Notes: generated by a model not told the origin, from the letters alone. Positions 33,346 to 42,011 are shown, counted from the first letter of the stretch. The stretch: DNA of 64,000 nt from Noviherbaspirillum soli (GCF_015352955.1 NZ_JACYOX010000012.1:1-64000); one strand, 5' to 3'. Translations and numbers: made by a program.

Positions 33346-33546
33346 ATGAATGACAAGGAATCCAAACTCGACCATCTGCTGGCGGATCTGGCGGCATCCT
33401 ATGCCCGTAGCGCGCCGCCGCGGGACGGGCTGGAAAAGCTGAAGCGCCGCATGCAGGCAGAGACCAATACGCTGTCGGACGCCGACCTGGAATGGCTTGC
33501 CGCTGCCGGCAAGGCCCTGGAGATAAAAGGCCACAAGGACGAATGA
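33346..33546 (+). CDS. 66-residue protein, candidate substrate or sigma partner of the export locus
   Basis: Acidic/basic soluble protein with no Cys and no hydrophobic segment, preceded by AAGGA with good spacing. An Ala-rich helix (LDHLLADLAASYARS) and a second helix are followed by NTLSDADLEWLAAAG and a short basic tail KALEIKGHKDE. The LSDADLEWLAAAG part resembles the LSDEELEAVAGG end of NHLP/Nif11-type leader peptides, with AG in place of GG. It could be a peptide precursor for the C39 exporter, giving an 11-residue core, or a regulator of the adjacent ECF sigma. No family is firmly recognised. Confidence 0.65.
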   Translation: MNDKESKLDHLLADLAASYARSAPPRDGLEKLKRRMQAETNTLSDADLEWLAAAGKALEIKGHKDE

Positions 33547-33897
33547 AGGTTCAAACAGTCAGGTCCGGCAGCCTCCGGCAGCCAGGTCTGGCAACGCAAG
33601 CCTGGTCGTCAAGCCGAAGCCCGGCTGATCGCCGCAGCGAGCGGGCGCACCGCCAGCCCTTGGGTCCTGCGCCAATAAATACCGCGCACGCTTCATTTCC
33701 CCTCTGAGCTTCATTTCCCCTTTGAATATCCCCGCAGATACCTGCGGGCGGCCATTGTTGATCCCCTTTCCCTGAAGGCAGTACACTGTTGCGGCATTTG
33801 ACGCGATTTTCGCGCTGCCTAGCGACTGGCATGGATGCAGATGGTGGCTTCCGCCCGCCTCCCGAGGCTCATCACAGGCGCTCGCGGCATGGTCCTG
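33547..33897. other. Intergenic region with a small tandem duplication and a hairpin
   Basis: No convincing gene is seen. An 18-bp unit (starting GCTTCATTTCCCC) is repeated in tandem at 33690-33707 and 33708-33725 with one mismatch. A GC hairpin (CCCGCAG 33731-33737, CTGCGGG 33742-33748) follows without a T run. The right part holds the dyad and sigma-54 promoter listed separately. Confidence 0.5.
33777..33792 (+). promoter_or_regulatory. Possible activator site upstream of the beta-propeller gene
   Basis: GGCAGT-ACAC-TGTTGC: one perfect TGTTGC half and a degenerate partner with 4-base spacing, 107 bases before the -24 element. It is weaker than the copies at 35646 and 42778. Confidence 0.35.
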
Positions 33898-33913
33898 TGG
33901 CATGGTGCTTGCA
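33898..33913 (+). promoter_or_regulatory. Sigma-54 promoter of the beta-propeller/cytochrome b561 unit
   Basis: TGGCATGGTGCTTGCA: GG at 33899-33900, ten bases, GC at 33911-33912, exactly the -24/-12 arrangement; 71 bases before ATG 33984. Confidence 0.75.
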
Positions 33914-33983
33914 CGGTCTTGCCATCCAGGCCAAGCCTTCCGCCGCCGTACCGGCCTCATCAATAAGAAAACCAGGAGATGTA

Positions 33984-34940
33984 ATGAATCAGTGTCCCGT
34001 GAAGTTTTCCAGTGTCCTGCGCCTGCTGGGAAGCGCGTTGCTCATTCCCGGCCTTGCGCTTGCCAGTCCGTTCGCCTATGTACCCAATGAGAAGTCAGGC
34101 ACGGTGTCGGTCATCGATGTTGCCAACGACAGCGTAGTCACCGACATCAAGGCCGGCAGCAAGCCGCGCGGCCTGGCCATCGCCGGAAACCGGCTGTATG
34201 TCAGCGACCAGCCGGCCAACGCCCTCGTGGTGATCGACCTGGCCAGCCGCAAGCCCAGCGGAACGGTCGCGCTCGGCGAGTCGCCGGAGGGCGTGTCGGC
34301 TTCGGCGGCCGGGGACTGGATCGTCGCGGCCAGCGAGGTCAGCAATGCAGTCAGCTTCATCGATGTCGCTACCGGGAAAAAGGCGTTTTCCGTCACCACG
34401 GAAGGCAAGAATCCGGAGCATGCGGTGTTCAGTCCCGACGGCAAGCTGCTGCTGGTCAGCGCCGAGGAAGCCGACAGCGTGGACGTGGTGGATGTGGCGC
34501 AGCGCAAGCAGGTGGCGTCGATCAAGGTGGGCATGCGGCCGCGCGGCATTGCCTTCCGGCCCGACGGCGCTGTCGCCTATGTCGCCTGCGAACTGGCCAG
34601 CACGGTGTACGCGATCGACGTGCCCGGCCGCAAGGTGATCAAGGAAATCAAGGCCGGCAACTTTTCGAATGGCGTGACCATGGCGCCCGACGGCAAGCGG
34701 GTCTATGTCTCCAACGGCAAGGATGGCAGCGTGTCGGTGATCGACACCGCCGGCAATGCGGTCGTTGCCACGATTCCGGTTGGAAAGCGACCCTGGAACA
34801 TGGCGATCACGCCGGATGGCAGCAAGCTCTATGTGGCCAATGGCCGATCCAATTCGGTGTCGGTGATCGACACCGCCAGCAATACGGTCAGCAAGGAGAT
34901 TAGCGTCGGAGAAATGCCATGGGGAGTCGTGATCCAATGA
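33984..34940 (+). CDS. PQQ-catabolism-associated YVTN beta-propeller protein
   Basis: 318-residue periplasmic beta-propeller with a Sec signal (about residues 1-28, ending LALAS). Seven blades carry repeated V-x-V-I-D motifs (GTVSVIDVANDSVV, ALVVIDLASRK, VSFIDVATGKK, VDVVDVAQRKQ, VYAIDVPGRK, VSVIDTAGNAV, VSVIDTASNTV). It fits the propeller family found beside quinoprotein alcohol dehydrogenases (TIGR03866 as I recall); its biochemical role is not known. ATG 33984 has AGGAG 5 bases upstream. Its stop overlaps the cytochrome b561 start. Confidence 0.85.
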   Translation: MNQCPVKFSSVLRLLGSALLIPGLALASPFAYVPNEKSGTVSVIDVANDSVVTDIKAGSKPRGLAIAGNRLYVSDQPANALVVIDLASRKPSGTVALGESPEGVSASAAGDWIVAASEVSNAVSFIDVATGKKAFSVTTEGKNPEHAVFSPDGKLLLVSAEEADSVDVVDVAQRKQVASIKVGMRPRGIAFRPDGAVAYVACELASTVYAIDVPGRKVIKEIKAGNFSNGVTMAPDGKRVYVSNGKDGSVSVIDTAGNAVVATIPVGKRPWNMAITPDGSKLYVANGRSNSVSVIDTASNTVSKEISVGEMPWGVVIQ

Positions 34941-35521
34941 ATGCCATCGTAGAAGGGAAGGCGCTGCAGGCACAGGCCAGGCCGGCTGCCCGTTACACCT
35001 GGCAGGCCATTGCGCTGCACTGGCTGCTGGCGGCGCTGATCATAGGCATGCTGGTGCTCGGCTATTCGCTGGAAGACATTCCGCGCAATACGCCTGCGCG
35101 CGGCTTCTATGTGAACCTGCACAAGTCGTTTGGCGTGCTGGTGCTGGTTCTGGTGCTGGTGCGGCTGGGCTGGCGTTTCACGCACAGGCCGCCGCCGCTG
35201 GAAGCCGGCGTGCCGCGCTGGCAGGCGGTCGCCGCCGCCTGGAGCCACGGGCTGCTGTATCTGTGCATCCTGCTGCAGCCCTTGTCGGGCTACCTGGGAT
35301 CCTCGTTCGGCAAGTACGGCGTGAAGTTCTTCGGAATCGAACTGCCCAACTGGGGCTGGGAAGACAAGGCGCTGCGCGGCTTCTTCGGGGAAGTGCATGA
35401 AGCGGTCGGGTTCGCGCTGGCGGTGCTGATCGCCATCCATGTGCTGGCGGCGCTGAAGCACCTGCTGATCGACCGTGACCAGGTGTTCCAGCGCATGATG
35501 CCGGGCGGGCGCAGATCCTGA
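34937..35521 (+). CDS. Cytochrome b561 family protein
   Basis: 194-residue inner-membrane dihaem cytochrome with four membrane helices. Haem-ligating His residues sit in ALHWLLAALIIG, LHKSFGVLVLVLVLVRLGWRF, EVHEAVGFALAVLIAIHVLAALKH. It probably passes electrons between the periplasmic alcohol-oxidation proteins and the quinone pool. ATG 34937 overlaps the propeller stop as ATGA. Confidence 0.88.
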   Translation: MNAIVEGKALQAQARPAARYTWQAIALHWLLAALIIGMLVLGYSLEDIPRNTPARGFYVNLHKSFGVLVLVLVLVRLGWRFTHRPPPLEAGVPRWQAVAAAWSHGLLYLCILLQPLSGYLGSSFGKYGVKFFGIELPNWGWEDKALRGFFGEVHEAVGFALAVLIAIHVLAALKHLLIDRDQVFQRMMPGGRRS

Positions 35522-35549
35522 CTGCACTGGCGATTTCTTCCACTTCCAG

Positions 35550-35572
35550 AACCGGCCGCGCGCCGGTTTTTT
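35550..35572 (+). terminator. Terminator after cytochrome b561
   Basis: AACCGGC (35550-35556) pairs with GCCGGTT (35562-35568) and is followed by TTTT. Confidence 0.8.
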
Positions 35573-35645
35573 CTTGGCCGCGACGGCGCCGGCATCTTGA
35601 CGTCATTCCCTGCCGGCCGCTGCCTCGCCGCCGTTATCACAACTT

Positions 35646-35661
35646 GGGACAGTGTTGTTGC
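35646..35661 (+). promoter_or_regulatory. Possible activator dyad upstream of the aldehyde dehydrogenase
   Basis: GGGACA-GTGT-TGTTGC, a partial dyad of the form GNNACA-N4-TGTTGC, about 130 bases before the -24 element, a usual distance for a sigma-54 enhancer site. A closely related site lies at 42778-42793. Confidence 0.5.
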
Positions 35662-35788
35662 AAAAGGGAGCAGCCGTTCAGGTCGTTGCCACGCGAACCG
35701 GGATAAGGCGCCTGCGACCAGCGGCGCAGCATGGGCCATCCATGGGAAAAACGGCGGGACCGGCCGACGGACGGCATGTCGGGCGAGC

Positions 35789-35804
35789 TGGCACGTGGAT
35801 TGCG
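35789..35804 (+). promoter_or_regulatory. Sigma-54 promoter of the aldehyde dehydrogenase operon
   Basis: TGGCACGTGGATTGCG: a consensus-grade -24/-12 element (GG 35790-35791, GC 35802-35803, ten bases between), 68 bases before ATG 35872. The remaining gap between 35573 and 35871 shows no gene. Confidence 0.85.
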
Positions 35805-35871
35805 TTAATAGCGATGGCAGCAGGCGAACCATCGCTTCAACCATCCCATGACAGATAAAGAGGAAGACACC

Positions 35872-37392
35872 ATGAATCTCGCAGACATCAGCAAGCTCGG
35901 CATCAAGAACCCGTTCAAGGAGCGCTATGACAACTTCATCGGCGGCAAATTCGTCCCGCCAGTGAAGGGCCAGTACTTCGAGAACATCAGCCCCGTGATC
36001 GGCAAGACCTTCTGCGAAGTGGCGCGCTCCACCGCCGAGGACGTTGAGCTGGCGCTGGACGCCGCCCATGCCGCGAAGAAGGCCTGGGGCAAGACTTCGC
36101 TGGCCGAGCGCTCGCTGATCCTGAACCGCATCGCCGACCGCCTGGAAGCCAACCTGCAGCTGCTGGCGACCGCCGAAACCATCGACAACGGCAAGCCGAT
36201 CCGCGAAACCATGGCGGCCGACATTCCGCTGGCGATCGATCACTTCCGCTATTTCGGCGGCGTGATCCGTGCCCAGGAAGGCTCGATCGCGCAGATCGAT
36301 TCCGAGACCTATGCCTATCACTTCCATGAGCCGCTGGGCGTGGTTGGCCAGATCATTCCCTGGAATTTCCCGATCCTGATGGCCGTGTGGAAGCTGGCGC
36401 CGGCGCTGGCAGCCGGCAATTGCGTGGTGCTGAAGCCGGCCGAGCAGACGCCTGCCTCCATCATGGTGCTGATCGAGCTGATCGCCGACCTGCTGCCGCC
36501 TGGCGTGGTCAACATCGTCAATGGCTTTGGCCTGGAGTGCGGCAAGCCGCTGGCGTCTTCCAAGCGCATCGCCAAGATCGCCTTCACCGGCGAGACCGGC
36601 ACCGGCCGCCTGATCATGCAATACGCGTCGCAGAACATCATCCCGGTGACGCTGGAACTGGGCGGCAAGTCGCCCAACATCTTCTTCGAAGACGTGATGG
36701 ACAAGGACGACGCCTTCTTCGACAAGTGCCTCGAAGGCTTCGCGATGTTCGCGCTGAACCAGGGCGAGGTCTGCACCTGCCCATCGCGCGTGCTGGTGCA
36801 GGAGTCGATCTACGACCGCTTCATGGAGCGCGCGGTCAAGCGGGTCGAGGCGATCAAGCAGGGCAACCCGCTCGATTCGTCGACCATGATCGGCGCCCAG
36901 GCTTCGCAGGAGCAACTGGAAAAGATCCTGTCCTATCTCGACATCGGCCGCCAGGAAGGCGCCAGGGTGCTGACCGGCGGCGCGCAGAACATGCTCGAGG
37001 GCGACTTCGCCGGCGGCTACTACGTCAAGCCGACCATCTTCGAAGGCCACAACAAGATGCGCGTCTTCCAGGAAGAGATCTTCGGGCCGGTGGTGTCGGT
37101 GACCAGGTTCAAGGATGAAGCCGAGGCGCTGGAGATTGCCAACGACACGCTGTATGGCCTGGGCGCCGGCCTCTGGACCCGCGACAATGCGCGCGCCTTC
37201 CGCGTCGGCCGCGAGATCCAGGCCGGCCGCGTCTGGACCAACTGCTATCACCTGTACCCGGCCCATGCGGCGTTCGGCGGCTACAAGCAGTCCGGCATCG
37301 GCCGTGAAAATCACAAGATGATGCTGGAGCACTATCAGCAGACCAAGAACCTGCTGGTCAGCTACAGCCCGAACGCGCTCGGCTTCTTCTGA
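35872..37392 (+). CDS. NAD+-dependent aldehyde dehydrogenase (acetaldehyde-type)
   Basis: 506 residues; oxidises the aldehyde made by the quinoprotein alcohol dehydrogenase to the acid. Active-site blocks are intact: IIPWNFP with Asn165, LELGGKSP with Glu262 and [10 protein letters not shown] with catalytic Cys301. The sequence type is that of ExaC/AcoD-like enzymes that work on short aldehydes. ATG 35872 is chosen for the AGGAAG ribosome site just upstream; an in-frame ATG 8 codons earlier lacks one. A sigma-54 promoter precedes it and DUF779 and PQQ-dehydrogenase genes follow. Confidence 0.95.
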   Translation: MNLADISKLGIKNPFKERYDNFIGGKFVPPVKGQYFENISPVIGKTFCEVARSTAEDVELALDAAHAAKKAWGKTSLAERSLILNRIADRLEANLQLLATAETIDNGKPIRETMAADIPLAIDHFRYFGGVIRAQEGSIAQIDSETYAYHFHEPLGVVGQIIPWNFPILMAVWKLAPALAAGNCVVLKPAEQTPASIMVLIELIADLLPPGVVNIVNGFGLECGKPLASSKRIAKIAFTGETGTGRLIMQYASQNIIPVTLELGGKSPNIFFEDVMDKDDAFFDKCLEGFAMFALNQGEVCTCPSRVLVQESIYDRFMERAVKRVEAIKQGNPLDSSTMIGAQASQEQLEKILSYLDIGRQEGARVLTGGAQNMLEGDFAGGYYVKPTIFEGHNKMRVFQEEIFGPVVSVTRFKDEAEALEIANDTLYGLGAGLWTRDNARAFRVGREIQAGRVWTNCYHLYPAHAAFGGYKQSGIGRENHKMMLEHYQQTKNLLVSYSPNALGFF

Positions 37393-37404
37393 GCCGGCGT
37401 ACAG

Positions 37405-37432
37405 CCAGGCGCATGCCGCCGCATGCGCCTGG
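37405..37432 (+). other. Perfect 12-bp hairpin between aldehyde dehydrogenase and DUF779 genes
   Basis: CCAGGCGCATGC (37405-37416), loop CGCC, GCATGCGCCTGG (37421-37432). There is no T run, so it is not a standard terminator; it may be an mRNA processing or stabilising element that sets different levels of the first and later genes. Confidence 0.6.
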
Positions 37433-37463
37433 CATCGATGTGATACCGAGATGGGATGGAGTC

Positions 37464-37901
37464 ATGGAAGCACTGGTACCCCGAGTCACCGCCACGCCGG
37501 CCGCGCTGGAACTGATCGCGCAGTTGCGGCAGAAGCATGGCCCGCTGATGTTCTTCCAGTCGGGCGGCTGCTGCGACGGCAGCTCGCCGATGTGCTATGC
37601 GGCAGGCGAATTCAATGTGGGCGATGAAGACGTCTATCTCGGCAATCTGGATGGCGTGCCGTTCTATATCGGCGCCGACCAGTTCGAGTACTGGCAGCAC
37701 ACGCAACTGATCATCGATGTGGTCAATGGCATGGGCGGCATGTTCTCGCTGGATAACGGGACGGGCAAGCGCTTCCTGACCCGTTCGCGCATCTATACCG
37801 ACGAGGAGTCGGCGCAGCTGGAAGGCAAGCGCACCCATGGCGACAGCCTGCGCAGCGGGCAGCCGGGATATCCATCGCATCAGGCAGAACAACCGCAGTA
37901 A
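37464..37901 (+). CDS. DUF779 protein linked to aldehyde dehydrogenase
   Basis: 145 residues of the DUF779 family, which is repeatedly found beside acetaldehyde dehydrogenase genes. Conserved features are [19 protein letters not shown] with three Cys, a possible metal or redox site, then [19 protein letters not shown] and the C-terminal [11 protein letters not shown]. The activity is unknown. ATG 37464 ([17 protein letters not shown]) fits the family; the open frame upstream covers the hairpin. Confidence 0.88.
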   Translation: MEALVPRVTATPAALELIAQLRQKHGPLMFFQSGGCCDGSSPMCYAAGEFNVGDEDVYLGNLDGVPFYIGADQFEYWQHTQLIIDVVNGMGGMFSLDNGTGKRFLTRSRIYTDEESAQLEGKRTHGDSLRSGQPGYPSHQAEQPQ

Positions 37902-37918
37902 TTTCCGAGGAGACTGTA

Positions 37919-39667
37919 ATGCAGAAGAAGAGCTTAGCCATTTTCGTTGCCCTGGCCCTGTCGGCGTCGCTTGGCGCGCAGGCGGCGGGCGTGACCAACG
38001 CCATGCTTGAGAGCACGGGCAAGGACAACGCCAGCGTGCTGAACTGGGGCATCAGCCAGGACGGCCAGCGCTTTTCGCCGCTGACCCAGGTCAATACCAA
38101 GAACGTGTCCAAGCTGGTGCCGGCCTGGTCGTTCTCGTTTGGCGGCGAGAAGCAGCGCGGCCAGGAGTCGCAGCCGCTGATCTATAACGGCAAGATGTTC
38201 GTCACCGCGTCCTACTCGCGCATCTTCGCGCTGGATGCCAAGACCGGCAACAAGCTGTGGAAGTACGAGCACCGCCTGCCGGACGGCATCATGCCGTGCT
38301 GCGACGTGGTCAACCGCGGCGCCGCGCTGTACGACAACCTGGTGATCTTCAGTACGCTGGACGCGCAGCTGATCGCGCTGAACCAGGACACCGGCGAAGT
38401 GGTATGGAAGGAGAAGGTCGACGACTATGCCGCCGGCTATTCCAACACCGCCGCGCCGCTGATTGCCAAGGGCCTGCTGCTGACCGGCGTGTCGGGCGGC
38501 GAGTTCGGCGTGGTGGGACGCGTCGAGGCGCGCGATCCGAAGACGGGCCAGATGGTCTGGTCGCGCCCGATGGTCGAAGGCCACATGGGCTACAAGTACG
38601 ATGCCGACGGCAAGGCCATCGAGAACGGCATTTCCGGCACCACCAACAAGACCTGGCCGGGCGACCTCTGGAAGACCGGCGGCGCGGCCACGTGGCTGGG
38701 CGGCACCTACGATCCCAAGACCGGCCTGGCCTACTTCGGCACCGGCAATCCCTCGCCCTGGAACAGTTATCTGCGTCCTGGCGACAACCTGTACTCCTCG
38801 TCCACCGTGGCGATCGACGTGACCACCGGCCAGATCAAGTGGCACTACCAGACCACGCCGCATGACGGCTGGGACTTCGACGGCGTCAACGAGTTCGTCA
38901 CCTTCGACCAGGGCGGCAAGCGCCTGGGCGGCAAGGCCGACCGCAACGGCTTCTTCTACGTGGTCGACGCGAACAACGGCAAGCTGGAAAACGCCTTCCC
39001 CTTCGTCAAGAAGATCACCTGGGCCACCGGCATCGACCTGAAGACAGGCCGGCCGAACTACACGCCTGACGGCCGTCCCGGCGACCCGACCAAGGGCGCG
39101 GACGGCAAGAAGGGCCAGTCGGTATTTGCCGCGCCGTCCTTCCTGGGCGGCAAGAACCAGATGCCGATGGCGTACAGCCCGAAGACCAACATGTTCTACG
39201 TGCCAGCCAACGAATGGGGCATGGAGATCTGGAACGAGCCGATCACCTACAAGAAGGGCGCGGCCTTCCTCGGCGCGGGCTTCACCATCAAGCCATTGAA
39301 CGACGACTACATCGGCGCGCTGCGCGCGATCGATCCCAAGAGCGGCAAGATCGCCTGGGAAGTCAAGAACAATGCGCCGCTGTGGGGTGGCGTGCTGGCC
39401 ACCGCCGGCGACCTGGTGTTCTATGGCACGCCCGAAGGTTACCTGAAGGCGCTGGACGCGAAGTCGGGCAAGGAGATGTGGAAGTTCCAGACCGGCTCCG
39501 GCGTCGTGGCGCCGCCGATCACCTGGCAGGAAGGCAATACGCAATATGTGGCCGTGGTGTCGGGCTGGGGCGGCGCAGTGCCGCTGTGGGGCGGCGAAGT
39601 GGCCAAGAAGGTGAATTTCCTTGAGCAGGGCGGCTCGGTCTGGGTGTTCAAGCTGTCGTCGCTGTAA
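37919..39667 (+). CDS. PQQ-dependent alcohol dehydrogenase with lanthanide-type active site
   Basis: 582-residue periplasmic quinoprotein (Sec signal [22 protein letters not shown]). It oxidises primary alcohols and passes electrons to a cytochrome c. The beta-propeller W-motifs, vicinal Cys127-Cys128 (MPCCDVV), metal-ligand Glu195 (GGEFG), Asn277 (GTGNP) and catalytic Asp319 are visible. Asp321 two residues later (WDFDG, 38873-38881) is the extra carboxylate that in XoxF/ExaF/PedH enzymes coordinates a lanthanide; calcium enzymes of MxaF type have Ala there. It is 17 bases from DUF779, in the same operon. Confidence 0.93.
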   Translation: MQKKSLAIFVALALSASLGAQAAGVTNAMLESTGKDNASVLNWGISQDGQRFSPLTQVNTKNVSKLVPAWSFSFGGEKQRGQESQPLIYNGKMFVTASYSRIFALDAKTGNKLWKYEHRLPDGIMPCCDVVNRGAALYDNLVIFSTLDAQLIALNQDTGEVVWKEKVDDYAAGYSNTAAPLIAKGLLLTGVSGGEFGVVGRVEARDPKTGQMVWSRPMVEGHMGYKYDADGKAIENGISGTTNKTWPGDLWKTGGAATWLGGTYDPKTGLAYFGTGNPSPWNSYLRPGDNLYSSSTVAIDVTTGQIKWHYQTTPHDGWDFDGVNEFVTFDQGGKRLGGKADRNGFFYVVDANNGKLENAFPFVKKITWATGIDLKTGRPNYTPDGRPGDPTKGADGKKGQSVFAAPSFLGGKNQMPMAYSPKTNMFYVPANEWGMEIWNEPITYKKGAAFLGAGFTIKPLNDDYIGALRAIDPKSGKIAWEVKNNAPLWGGVLATAGDLVFYGTPEGYLKALDAKSGKEMWKFQTGSGVVAPPITWQEGNTQYVAVVSGWGGAVPLWGGEVAKKVNFLEQGGSVWVFKLSSL

Positions 39668-39709
39668 ACACGTTTCGTTACAGGCTCTCCCGCTGCCTTC
39701 AGGCAGACT

Positions 39710-39744
39710 TGCCGGTGACCACGCTGTGGTTGCCGGTTTTTTTT
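39710..39744 (+). terminator. Terminator of the alcohol dehydrogenase operon
   Basis: CCGG-TG-ACCAC / GTGGT-TG-CCGG (39712-39736) is followed by an eight-T run. Confidence 0.75.
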
Positions 39745-39834
39745 GCCTGCGGCACGGGGAACATTTAGGCGGGTTGGCGGCGCGGCTTCGGTAATCAGGG
39801 GCGTTGCCGGGACGGCAGCGGGTTCAGCCGCCTT

Positions 39835-39949
39835 GTAGGGTGCGATACCCGAAGGGCATTGCAACGTGGTCGCAAGCCGGCATCGCTTTGCCGGCCGGCT
39901 TCCCTGATTGACCAATGGCGGAATGCCCCTGCGGGGTATTCCGCCCTAC
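39835..39949. repeat. Paired-palindrome intergenic repeat, copy 3
   Basis: The left palindrome (39835-39865) reads GTAGGGTGCGATACCC...GGGCATTGCAAC; the right (39917-39949) reads GGCGGAATGCCCC...GGGGTATTCCGCCCTAC. The outer ends face away from each other. The spacer keeps CGTGGTCGC and GATTGACCAATGG, as in copy 4. Confidence 0.88.
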
Positions 39950-40008
39950 GACGCAACACCTTTTTTGCCGCCCATGGCACGCCGCGGCGCGTCGACCGGC
40001 AGCGGCAT

Positions 40009-40037
40009 TTGCAGTTTCTACTTCGCCTGTGTACAAT
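40009..40037 (+). promoter_or_regulatory. Sigma-70 promoter of tRNA-fMet
   Basis: TTGCAG (40009-40014), 17 bases, TACAAT (40032-40037), ending 13 bases before the mature tRNA. Confidence 0.7.
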
Positions 40038-40050
40038 GCGACCTCTCAGA

Positions 40051-40127
<77 letters not shown>

Positions 40128-40140
40128 AGGTTTCAATGCA

Positions 40141-40170
40141 AAAGGCCCGCAATCGCGGGCCTTTTGCTTT
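40141..40170 (+). terminator. Terminator after tRNA-fMet
   Basis: AAAGGCCCGC (40141-40150) and GCGGGCCTTTT (40155-40165) form a strong hairpin with loop AATC, followed by a T-rich tail. Confidence 0.85.
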
Positions 40171-40189
40171 TCGTCGTGACAGCGCGCCG

Positions 40190-40900
40190 TCAGCGCGGCT
40201 TGTACTCCACCAGTTCCATCGCCACCCGGCCGCCGCTGTAGAAGGTGGTGGCAAGACGTTCGACCCGCTCCAGCTTCACCAGGCCGACGCCGCGGCAATA
40301 CCATTCGGTGGTAGTCACTGGCACCTTGTTGAAACCGCGCACCGGGTCAGTGAAGAGCGTCATCTCGGCATGGCCGGCGACCCGGGCGCAATGGTCGTAG
40401 CTGCCGGCGGCGACAGTCAGCTTCTCGTCCAGCGCCTCGACCGTGTAAGTCATCAGCAAAGGCCGGCCGTACTTGATCTCGCGCGGATACTCATTCTTGC
40501 GCAGCACGGTGTAGGCCACGGTCGGCGCGCGCCAGCTGTCGCCAAGCTTCAGCGGCAGCCTCAGCACCGTGCGCGGCGCTTCGTCCAGGCTGGCCTGTTC
40601 CTGCAGGTCCAGGCGCTGGGCAATGCGCACGATGCCGTCGGGCTCTTCGCGCAGCCAGTACTCGACGCCGATGTTGTCGGGCGTCTCGCTGCGCCGGATG
40701 AACAGCGGCTTGCCGTCGTAGACGCGTTCGTCAAGCACCCGTATGGTCTGCTGGCCGCGGCTGGTGGCGCCGTCGCTTTCGGTCTCCACCGCATACGTCC
40801 AGCGCGCACCGGGCTGCAGCGGGAAGTAGGAACTGCTGTCCTTGGCGCCGCAGCCGGACAGTAGCAGGCAGGCGAGCAGGGTGGTTGCGCGCATGCTCAT
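40190..40900 (-). CDS. Lipoprotein, last gene of the ExbB/ExbD-like operon
   Basis: 236 residues. The N-terminal signal has the lipobox LLLSGCGAKD, so the mature protein is lipid-anchored at Cys17. The rest is a mostly beta periplasmic domain (YFPLQPGARWTYAVETE, IKYGRPLLMTYTVEALDEK). No retention Asp follows the Cys, so outer-membrane sorting is likely. It overlaps the preceding gene by ATGA, showing operon membership. A second ATG at 40894 has GGAG 8 bases upstream and could be the real start. No known family is recognised with confidence. Confidence 0.75.
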   Translation of the reverse strand: MSMRATTLLACLLLSGCGAKDSSSYFPLQPGARWTYAVETESDGATSRGQQTIRVLDERVYDGKPLFIRRSETPDNIGVEYWLREEPDGIVRIAQRLDLQEQASLDEAPRTVLRLPLKLGDSWRAPTVAYTVLRKNEYPREIKYGRPLLMTYTVEALDEKLTVAAGSYDHCARVAGHAEMTLFTDPVRGFNKVPVTTTEWYCRGVGLVKLERVERLATTFYSGGRVAMELVEYKPR

Positions 40901-41409
40901 TTCTCCGGCAGTTGAGGGGAGGGCGCGTCGCTGATGCGGATCTTGATCTTGGGGTCGGCCGCGTTGCGCAGCCACGAGTTGCTCGCGCCCAGCGCCGGCG
41001 GCTCGGTCGAGCCGATCTGGCTTACGCCCTGGCGGTTCTTCTTCATGGCCTCGCCCAGCAGCGCATGCAGGTCGCGCGCATAGGGCAGCTTGTAGGCCCT
41101 TGGCTCCTGCGCCGGCTTGTTGTCGCGCAGTGCATTGACCCAGATGTAGAGCGCACCCTGCTGCTTTCTCTCCTTGTCGGGCTCTTCCACCACCACCGCC
41201 AGCAGCACGAACTTTTCCGGCGGGGTGTTCGGCGCCGGCCAGCCCAGCATGCCCTGGAATGCCGCCTGCGCGACGAAGTAGGACGCGGTCACCAGCAGCA
41301 CCATGCCGGCCTTGACCCATAGCGGCCAGCGCGTTGCCAGGCACAGAAGCAGCAGCAGGAAGGCCAGGGCAACATAGAGCAGGGTCAGCAGCAGGGGATG
41401 ATCGGTCAT
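40897..41409 (-). CDS. Membrane protein of unknown function in the ExbB/ExbD-like operon
   Basis: 170 residues. Two or three N-terminal hydrophobic segments (LLLTLLYVALAFLLLLLCL, then WVKAGMVLLVTASYFVAQAAF) are followed by a hydrophilic C-terminal part with LLAVVVEEPDKER, RAYKLPYARDLHALLGEAMKK and a Pro-rich tail. No family is recognised. It overlaps genes on both sides by 4 bases, so it is translated with the ExbD-like and lipoprotein genes. Confidence 0.7.
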   Translation of the reverse strand: MTDHPLLLTLLYVALAFLLLLLCLATRWPLWVKAGMVLLVTASYFVAQAAFQGMLGWPAPNTPPEKFVLLAVVVEEPDKERKQQGALYIWVNALRDNKPAQEPRAYKLPYARDLHALLGEAMKKNRQGVSQIGSTEPPALGASNSWLRNAADPKIKIRISDAPSPQLPEK

Positions 41410-42011
41410 GGCGATTGGACGATGGTTTTTGGCAGGGTGTTGATATCGGCGACGTTGCCGTCGGCGGTGACGGTGAAGCGCACCGCGGTGCGTTCGGCCC
41501 CTTTGGCCGGCAGCCTGACGCTGCCGTAATAGACAACGTCGGCGCGCGGATTGACCTTGACCACGGACACGGTCACGTCCACCGGCGACTGGTTGCGGCT
41601 TTCGTAGTACTGCACGTTGACGGTGTATTCGCCGGGCGCGAAGCCGCGCAGCGTCACTACTTCCTGGTTCAGCGGATTGACCACTTCGCGGCCATTGACC
41701 AGCAGGGTGTCGCCGACGGTGCCGCGGTCGTCGCGGTCCAGGTGCATCAGGCCGCCTTCGCGCTGGCGGAACCAGGCCAGGTTGCCGGCCGGGTCCTGCA
41801 CCCAGGTGTCGATGTCGTTGGGGTCGTTGTCGGGCCAGCTGACCGTGATGATGAATTCCGCCTTGGCCGGCACGTCGCCCGCCTTCTTCGCCTTCGGATT
41901 CATCGCCAGCACCGCGATGATGAAGCAGAACACGAAGGCGATCAGGATGTTGAACAGCATGTCGTAGAACGGGTCGACATCGCTGTCGCGCCGGCTGCGC
42001 CGCCTTGGCAT
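41406..42011 (-). CDS. ExbD-like protein with a periplasmic beta-sandwich domain
   Basis: 201 residues. A basic N-terminus, then DVDPFYDMLFNILIAFVFCFIIAVLAM: one membrane helix with Asp17 placed as the proton-carrying Asp in ExbD/TolR. Instead of the usual ExbD periplasmic fold, a domain with ITVSWPDNDPNDIDTWVQDPAG and FAPGEYTVNVQYY follows, resembling DUF2135/pre-peptidase-like beta-sandwich domains. Probably the stator partner of the upstream ExbB-like channel. It overlaps both neighbours. Confidence 0.75.
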   Translation of the reverse strand: MPRRRSRRDSDVDPFYDMLFNILIAFVFCFIIAVLAMNPKAKKAGDVPAKAEFIITVSWPDNDPNDIDTWVQDPAGNLAWFRQREGGLMHLDRDDRGTVGDTLLVNGREVVNPLNQEVVTLRGFAPGEYTVNVQYYESRNQSPVDVTVSVVKVNPRADVVYYGSVRLPAKGAERTAVRFTVTADGNVADINTLPKTIVQSP

